From positions 62,001 to 126,000 of the forward strand of contig CAVOXR010000007.1 in the NCBI GenBank assembly GCA_963700475.1: a stretch of 64,000 nucleotides of DNA, read 5' to 3'. The notes under the pieces were generated by a model, which had not been told where the DNA came from, did not search any database, and saw only the letters and a program-made list of their open reading frames with translations. A program made the position numbers and the translations under genes. Numbering within the stretch: position 1 is the stretch's first letter; every line of letters starts with the position of its first letter. Below are positions 59,964-64,000 of this stretch, piece by piece. The DNA is from Prado023 sp963700475 (GTDB lineage: Bacteria > Actinomycetota > Actinomycetes > S36-B12 > CAIYMF01).

Positions 59964-60833
59964 TCACGTCGGGCGCTTCGCAAGGATGACCATGGCGATG
60001 CCACCGAGCACGGCCGCCGACGCCAGCACGATCCGCAGCGTGAGAGGTTCGGACAGGAGCGTCGCTCCTGCGAGCGCGGTGAGCACGGGGACGCTCAGCT
60101 GCACGCTGGCCGCGGTCGCCGACGCCAGGCCCCGCAGCGCGGCGTACCAGACGGCGTACCCCATGCCGGAGGTGACTGCGCCCGACGTCGCCGCGAGCGC
60201 GGCACCAGCGGCGTCGACGTGCAGCCCGGCGGGCAGGAACCAGGCGACTGCGAGAAGAGCCAGGGCCATGGGCGTCGCGCGGGCGAAGTTGCCGCCCGTC
60301 TCGACCGTCGGGTCGTGGCCAAGGGCCGCGGACCTGCGCCCCCGCAACGAATAGACGCCCCACGAGGCGCCGGCGGCGATCATCAGCAGGGCCCCACCAA
60401 GGGGAGGGGCCGACAGACCGGGCAGCAGCAGGACCACCAGGCCCGTGACGGCCAGGAGCAGCCCGGGACCCTGAACCCCGTGGAGCCTCTCGCCGTGCGC
60501 CCGCCCGGATCCGATCATCGTGACCTGAACCGCGCCGAAGAGCAGCAGCGCGCCAGTCGCTGCCGTCAGGGACAGGTAGGCGAAGGAGAAGGCCGCCGCA
60601 TACGCGAACAGGGCCAGTGCCGAACGCCAGCTTCCAGCCCCCCGGGATGCACCGCGACCCTCCCGAACCCGGACGATCAGCCACAGGGCGAGCGCCCCGC
60701 AGACGATCCGGATGGCGGTGAAGCTCGCTGCGTCGATGCCCGTGTCCCGCAGGGCCGCTCGGCACAGGAGCGAGTTCCCTGCGAACGCCACGAGCGCAAC
60801 CAGCGTGAGCAGGGCCACGCGCCGCGGATCCAT
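59964..60833 (-). CDS. EamA/DMT-family transporter
   Basis: 289 residues, ten hydrophobic helices in two EamA repeats: LLCRAALRDTGIDAASFTAI and the second repeat near ALLMIAAGASWGVYSLRGR. QLSVPVLTALAGATLLSEPL is the conserved end of the family. Probably exports a metabolite. ATG 60833 is chosen because MDPRRVALLTLVALVAFAGN is the normal family start; the open frame upstream is shadow. Confidence 0.88.
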   Translation of the reverse strand: MDPRRVALLTLVALVAFAGNSLLCRAALRDTGIDAASFTAIRIVCGALALWLIVRVREGRGASRGAGSWRSALALFAYAAAFSFAYLSLTAATGALLLFGAVQVTMIGSGRAHGERLHGVQGPGLLLAVTGLVVLLLPGLSAPPLGGALLMIAAGASWGVYSLRGRRSAALGHDPTVETGGNFARATPMALALLAVAWFLPAGLHVDAAGAALAATSGAVTSGMGYAVWYAALRGLASATAASVQLSVPVLTALAGATLLSEPLTLRIVLASAAVLGGIAMVILAKRPT

Positions 60834-60921
60834 CGCGCCAGTGTCCGCCCCCAAACGAGCCGAAGCCGGCTCCACCGCCGAACGACTCGCACCACTCCGG
60901 GGGGACCCGGACGTGCTCCCG

Positions 60922-62022
60922 CTACGCGGAGCCCCCCTGCGGCCGGTCAGGGCTGCGGTTCGGCTGCTGGTCGGGTTGGATCGTCGGCACCGGCCGCGTC
61001 CGCGGGCCGCTCCACGGGGCCGGGACGGCGTCGATCTCCGCGGCCAACGCGAAGGCCATGTCCTCGTAGTTCGCGCGCCACCCGCGGAAGTGCCGGTAGG
61101 CCTCAGCCGGCTCCTGCTCCCACGTGTATCCGGCCCGGCCGAGCATCTCGCACGCCCGCTCGAAATCCTCGAGCGAGACCGCGGACGGCTTGTCGGGCAT
61201 CGGGTCCGGATCGAACTCGATCCGCTCCACCTTGCACAGCTCCTGCATGCAGACGATCCCCTGACGGATCGCCACACGCATGCTGCCCTGCGGCTGGTTG
61301 GGGTTCAGGGACATGTGCATCGCGGCCGCGTCCATGACGCAGAGCAGGGAGATGAGCCAGTTGCGGTTCGGGCGTGCGGAACGCATCTGGATCAGGACCG
61401 GGAAGTTGGTGTGGCTCTCCCCGACCTCGGCCGCCCATCGCTCCCACGCGGGCCAGAGTGTGTCCAGGCGATCCACGTTGCGGACCAGTGCGTGCCGCCG
61501 GATCAGCTCCGGCGCCCAGTTCGGCTCACCACCCCGGCCGAGCAGCAGCGTCGCCTCCGACTCGCGCTGCTGGTAGGCCGCGTACATGGTGGGCAGGTAC
61601 CCGATGAGCAGGCCGATGACGATCGGCCCGGTGGCGGCGGCGATGAAGTCCAGCGCGGTCAGGGCGTTGCGATCGGTGCTCGCGTAGCCGAGGGTGAACA
61701 GGCTCGACCCCGCCTCGCGGAACTGTGTGCGCAGTGGCAGGTCGGTGGTGCCGAACATCAGCAGGCCGTAGCTCACGAAGTACATGAGCAGCCACATGAT
61801 CAGGGACGTCACGATCGCCACGGGAGCAAGCCAGGTCAGGACCGCGTCACGGCTCTCGTAGGTCGAGGTGCGCCGGGCGACCGCCCGGAATCCGATGAGC
61901 AGCGCGTTGTTCTTGAACCTGTTGAGTCCCGAGCTGCCGCGGGGAACGATCAGCGTGCGCATCACCGAGGAGCAGGCGGCCGCCCAGAGGATGAGGCCGA
62001 CGAGGACGCACAGGGCACGCAT
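60922..62022 (-). CDS. Membrane protein with potassium-channel-like pore
   Basis: 366 residues. Hydrophobic segments at 1-20, 62-90 and 122-148. Between the last two lies EAGSSLFTLGYAST, placed like a pore helix and selectivity filter, with T110-L111-G112-Y113-A114 where potassium channels have TVGYG. The following helix (TGPIVIGLLIGYLPTMY) resembles an inner channel helix. A cytoplasmic domain of about 200 residues follows, without RCK/TrkA motifs seen. Function is inferred only from this pattern; the altered filter could change or abolish potassium selectivity. Confidence 0.7.
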   Translation of the reverse strand: MRALCVLVGLILWAAACSSVMRTLIVPRGSSGLNRFKNNALLIGFRAVARRTSTYESRDAVLTWLAPVAIVTSLIMWLLMYFVSYGLLMFGTTDLPLRTQFREAGSSLFTLGYASTDRNALTALDFIAAATGPIVIGLLIGYLPTMYAAYQQRESEATLLLGRGGEPNWAPELIRRHALVRNVDRLDTLWPAWERWAAEVGESHTNFPVLIQMRSARPNRNWLISLLCVMDAAAMHMSLNPNQPQGSMRVAIRQGIVCMQELCKVERIEFDPDPMPDKPSAVSLEDFERACEMLGRAGYTWEQEPAEAYRHFRGWRANYEDMAFALAAEIDAVPAPWSGPRTRPVPTIQPDQQPNRSPDRPQGGSA

Positions 62023-62066
62023 TGACGCACCCTAACCGGGCACTCGGCCAGGCGGAGGGCGGTCGC

Positions 62067-62459
62067 TCAGGAGTCCAGCGCGCTGAGGTCACCGGGAACA
62101 TCCACAGCGTGCTCCCGCAGCGCCTGCATCGGGACGATCTGAAGCACCGCGGCGTTGGTCGCGGCCAGCACGACCGGTGCGGCAACGCCCTCGTTGTAGG
62201 CCCGCGCCCAGTTCGCCGCGGTGACACACCACCGATCCCCCGGAACCAGGCCGGGGAAGCGGTACTCCGGACGCGGAGTGGACAGGTCATTGCCGATCCT
62301 GCGCTGCTGGTCGAGGAACTCGGCAGTGACCACGGCACAGATGGTGTGGCTGCCCAGGTCCTCAGGTCCGGTGCAGCAGCTGCCGTCACGGAAGAACCCG
62401 GTCATGGGGTCGGTCCCGCACAGCTCCAGCTCGCCCCCCAGGACGTTTCGCTCAGTCAC
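62067..62459 (-). CDS. DUF2237 family protein
   Basis: 130 residues, GTG start. ELCGTDPMTGFFRDGSC, then GSHTICAVVTAEFLDQQ, FPGLVPGDRWCVTAANW and GVAAPVVLAATNAAVLQIVP are the conserved blocks of DUF2237. Function of the family is unknown. Three conserved cysteines are present. Divergent from the quinone reductase-like gene. Confidence 0.9.
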   Translation of the reverse strand: MTERNVLGGELELCGTDPMTGFFRDGSCCTGPEDLGSHTICAVVTAEFLDQQRRIGNDLSTPRPEYRFPGLVPGDRWCVTAANWARAYNEGVAAPVVLAATNAAVLQIVPMQALREHAVDVPGDLSALDS

Positions 62460-62657
62460 GGACCCAGCATCGCGCCCGGAGGTCCCGAGCGCTCGCCGTG
62501 GGCCACCTTCCCGGGTTCACACGGGCGTGGACAGACAGGTGAGAAGCCGTTCGAGCGGCGTCGTGGCCGCACGGGGACGGCTCCCCGGAGGGCATGACCC
62601 GTCGGAATCCCGTTGGATGGACGCAGGCCCGATCACCGGGGCCTGGGAGGGTCCGAG

Positions 62658-63659
62658 ATGAGAGCGATCGTCCAGCACGAGTACGGCAGCCCCGACCTGC
62701 TGCGCGTGGAGGAGATCGACCGGCCGACGATCGGCGACAAGGACGTCCTCGTTCGCGTGTTGGCCTCATCGGTGAACCCTGCCGACCTGGCGGTCGTGAC
62801 CGGCCTTCCCGCCCTGGTCCGCCCGGCCTCGGGCCTGCGCCGGCCGCGCAAGCAGGTCCCGGGACGGGACCTCGCCGGCGTGGTCGAGGAGGTCGGGTCG
62901 GCGGTCACAGGACTGCGGCCCGGTCAGGAGGTGTACGGCGAGGCCGGTCAGTCCTACGCCGAGTTCGCCGTCGTGCGCCCCGCCCAGGTCTCGCCCAAGC
63001 CGGTGAACCTGAGCTTCACCCAGGCGGCGAGCGTGCCCCTGGCCGGGCTCACGGCGTGGCAGGCTCTGGAGAGGTCCCCGATCAGCGCTGGTCAGCGGGT
63101 CCTTGTCACCGGGGCCTCGGGCGGGGTCGGGCACTTCGCAGTGCAGATCGCCAAGGCCAGGGGGGCTGAGGTCACCGCCGTGTGCAGCGGACGCAATGTC
63201 GAGATGGTGACCGGTCTCGGGGCGGACCACGTCATCGACTACCAGCGATCGGACTTCACCACGCTGGGCCCGCAGTACGACATCATCGTCGACGTCGTGG
63301 TCACCCATCGCCTGGCAGACGCCCGCCGAGCCCTGACCCCGCAGGGGATCTACCTGTCCGTCGGAACCTCACCGGGCTCGGGACCGGGGGCGGGAGGGCT
63401 GCTCGGCCCCATGCCCGCGATCGCCGGGGTGGCGCTGAGGTCCCTCACCTCCCGCCCGCAACGTCTGGTCGTCGTGTCTGCCAGGCCGAACCACGGGATC
63501 CTCGACCTCACCGCGATGATCGAGTCGGGAGCCGTCACCCCGTACATCGAGCGCACCTACGCTCTGGCTGAGGTGCCCGACGCCCTGCGCCACCTGGCCA
63601 CCCATCACGCGCGCGGCAAGCTGGCGATCGACGTGGCGTCGACGGGTCCGGGAGCATGA
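62658..63659 (+). CDS. Zinc-independent medium-chain reductase (quinone oxidoreductase-like)
   Basis: 333 residues from ATG 62658 (GGGAGG upstream). N-terminal GroES-like domain (ASSVNPADLAVVTG, GRDLAGVVEEVGSAV), NADPH-binding Rossmann domain with VLVTGASGGVGHFAVQIAKA. No structural or catalytic zinc cysteines, so quinone oxidoreductase/enoyl reductase type. Typically reduces quinones or unsaturated carbonyls with NADPH. Seven bases separate it from a related gene. Confidence 0.9.
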   Translation: MRAIVQHEYGSPDLLRVEEIDRPTIGDKDVLVRVLASSVNPADLAVVTGLPALVRPASGLRRPRKQVPGRDLAGVVEEVGSAVTGLRPGQEVYGEAGQSYAEFAVVRPAQVSPKPVNLSFTQAASVPLAGLTAWQALERSPISAGQRVLVTGASGGVGHFAVQIAKARGAEVTAVCSGRNVEMVTGLGADHVIDYQRSDFTTLGPQYDIIVDVVVTHRLADARRALTPQGIYLSVGTSPGSGPGAGGLLGPMPAIAGVALRSLTSRPQRLVVVSARPNHGILDLTAMIESGAVTPYIERTYALAEVPDALRHLATHHARGKLAIDVASTGPGA

Positions 63660-63666
63660 GACGCCC

Positions 63667-64000
63667 ATGAAGGCCGTGGTGTGCACGAGCTATGGACCGC
63701 CCGAGGTCCTCCACCTCACGCAGGTCGCCAAGCCCACCCCCGGCGACCACGAGGTGCTGATCCGCGTGATCGCGACCACCGTCCACGCAGGCGATGTACG
63801 CATCCGCGCCTTCGACGTGCCGCGGGGCCAGCGGCTCATGGCGCACCTGGTGCTGGGCGTCCGCAGGCCCAAGCACCCGATCCTGGGGATGGAGCTGGCC
63901 GGGATCGTCGAGGCGGTGGGCAGGGACGTGACGCTGTTCGGCGAGGGTGACGAGGTCCTGGCCTTCACCGGCTGGGGCTTCGGCGCGTACGCCGAGTACA
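63667..64000 (+). CDS. Medium-chain dehydrogenase/reductase, N-terminal part (partial)
   Basis: 111 residues are visible before the window ends, from ATG 63667. KAVVCTSYGPPEVLHLTQV, then TTVHAGDVRIRAF and GMELAGIVEAVGRDV give the GroES-like fold of the NAD(P)-dependent MDR family. It is a tandem paralog of the preceding gene. The Rossmann domain lies outside the window. Confidence 0.85.
   Translation, partial: MKAVVCTSYGPPEVLHLTQVAKPTPGDHEVLIRVIATTVHAGDVRIRAFDVPRGQRLMAHLVLGVRRPKHPILGMELAGIVEAVGRDVTLFGEGDEVLAFTGWGFGAYAEY

Overview
The window is high-GC DNA from an actinobacterium (Actinomycetota). Evidence for this: a DUF222/HNH (13E12-type) gene with a LexA-type box; a menaquinone (menE-menA), cytochrome c biogenesis (ccsB-resB-ccdA-resA) and heme (hemACDBL) neighbourhood in the order usual for this phylum; DevR/DevS-like two-component proteins; many GTG starts; and almost universal ATGA/GTGA stop-start overlaps. 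The order or family cannot be settled by eye. No tRNA, rRNA, CRISPR array, insertion sequence or phage gene was seen.

Layout. 1-8 kb: end of an ABC-2 permease, a DHFR-like protein, a UBP zinc finger protein, an SOS-box-linked HNH protein, menE-menA, a large acyl-CoA dehydrogenase, and a peroxide-defence pair gpx-ohrR with a perfect operator-like palindrome. 8-20.5 kb: small membrane proteins, then a long minus-strand block hemA-hemC-hemD-hemB-hemL-phosphatase-resA-ccdA-resB-ccsB that makes heme and attaches it to c-type cytochromes. 20.9-28 kb: a DevR-like response regulator, a sugar-type ABC importer (binding protein, permease, ATPase), and a LolA-like secreted protein with an ABC exporter. 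28-33.8 kb: xanthine dehydrogenase-type molybdoenzyme genes (xdhA, xdhB, xdhC) and an alpha/alpha-toroid protein.

33.9-50.5 kb is a redox and hypoxia island. An apparently continuous plus-strand run encodes a group 3b-like NiFe hydrogenase (iron-sulfur, flavin, small and large subunits) with a DNA-binding-free cyclic-nucleotide-fold protein inside it, its maturation protease, a P-type cation ATPase, the CydDC exporter and a GAF-GAF histidine kinase resembling DevS/DosT. The cytochrome bd oxidase genes cydAB face it from the opposite strand. The likely partner response regulator (DevR-like) lies about 24 kb away beside hemA. Together this looks like machinery for surviving low oxygen with hydrogen metabolism, a high-affinity oxidase and a heme-based sensor.

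50.7-64 kb is mixed: an aldo/keto reductase, a SpoIIE-type phosphatase, an ABC exporter, trmL, a nuclease-like lamin-tail protein, a coiled-coil secreted protein, a TipA-like MerR regulator with a textbook stretched-spacer promoter, LysE- and EamA-type transporters, a potassium-channel-like membrane protein with an altered filter, DUF2237, and two medium-chain reductases.

Seven single-base frameshifts are visible (about 17.41, 31.33, 36.33, 38.83, 39.11, 39.32 and 39.59 kb), five of them within 3.3 kb. In each case conserved sequence resumes in another frame, so they are either sequence errors or very recent damage. Complex palindromes stand out at 7958, 13993, 20740, 24725, 47936, 50604 and 58792.
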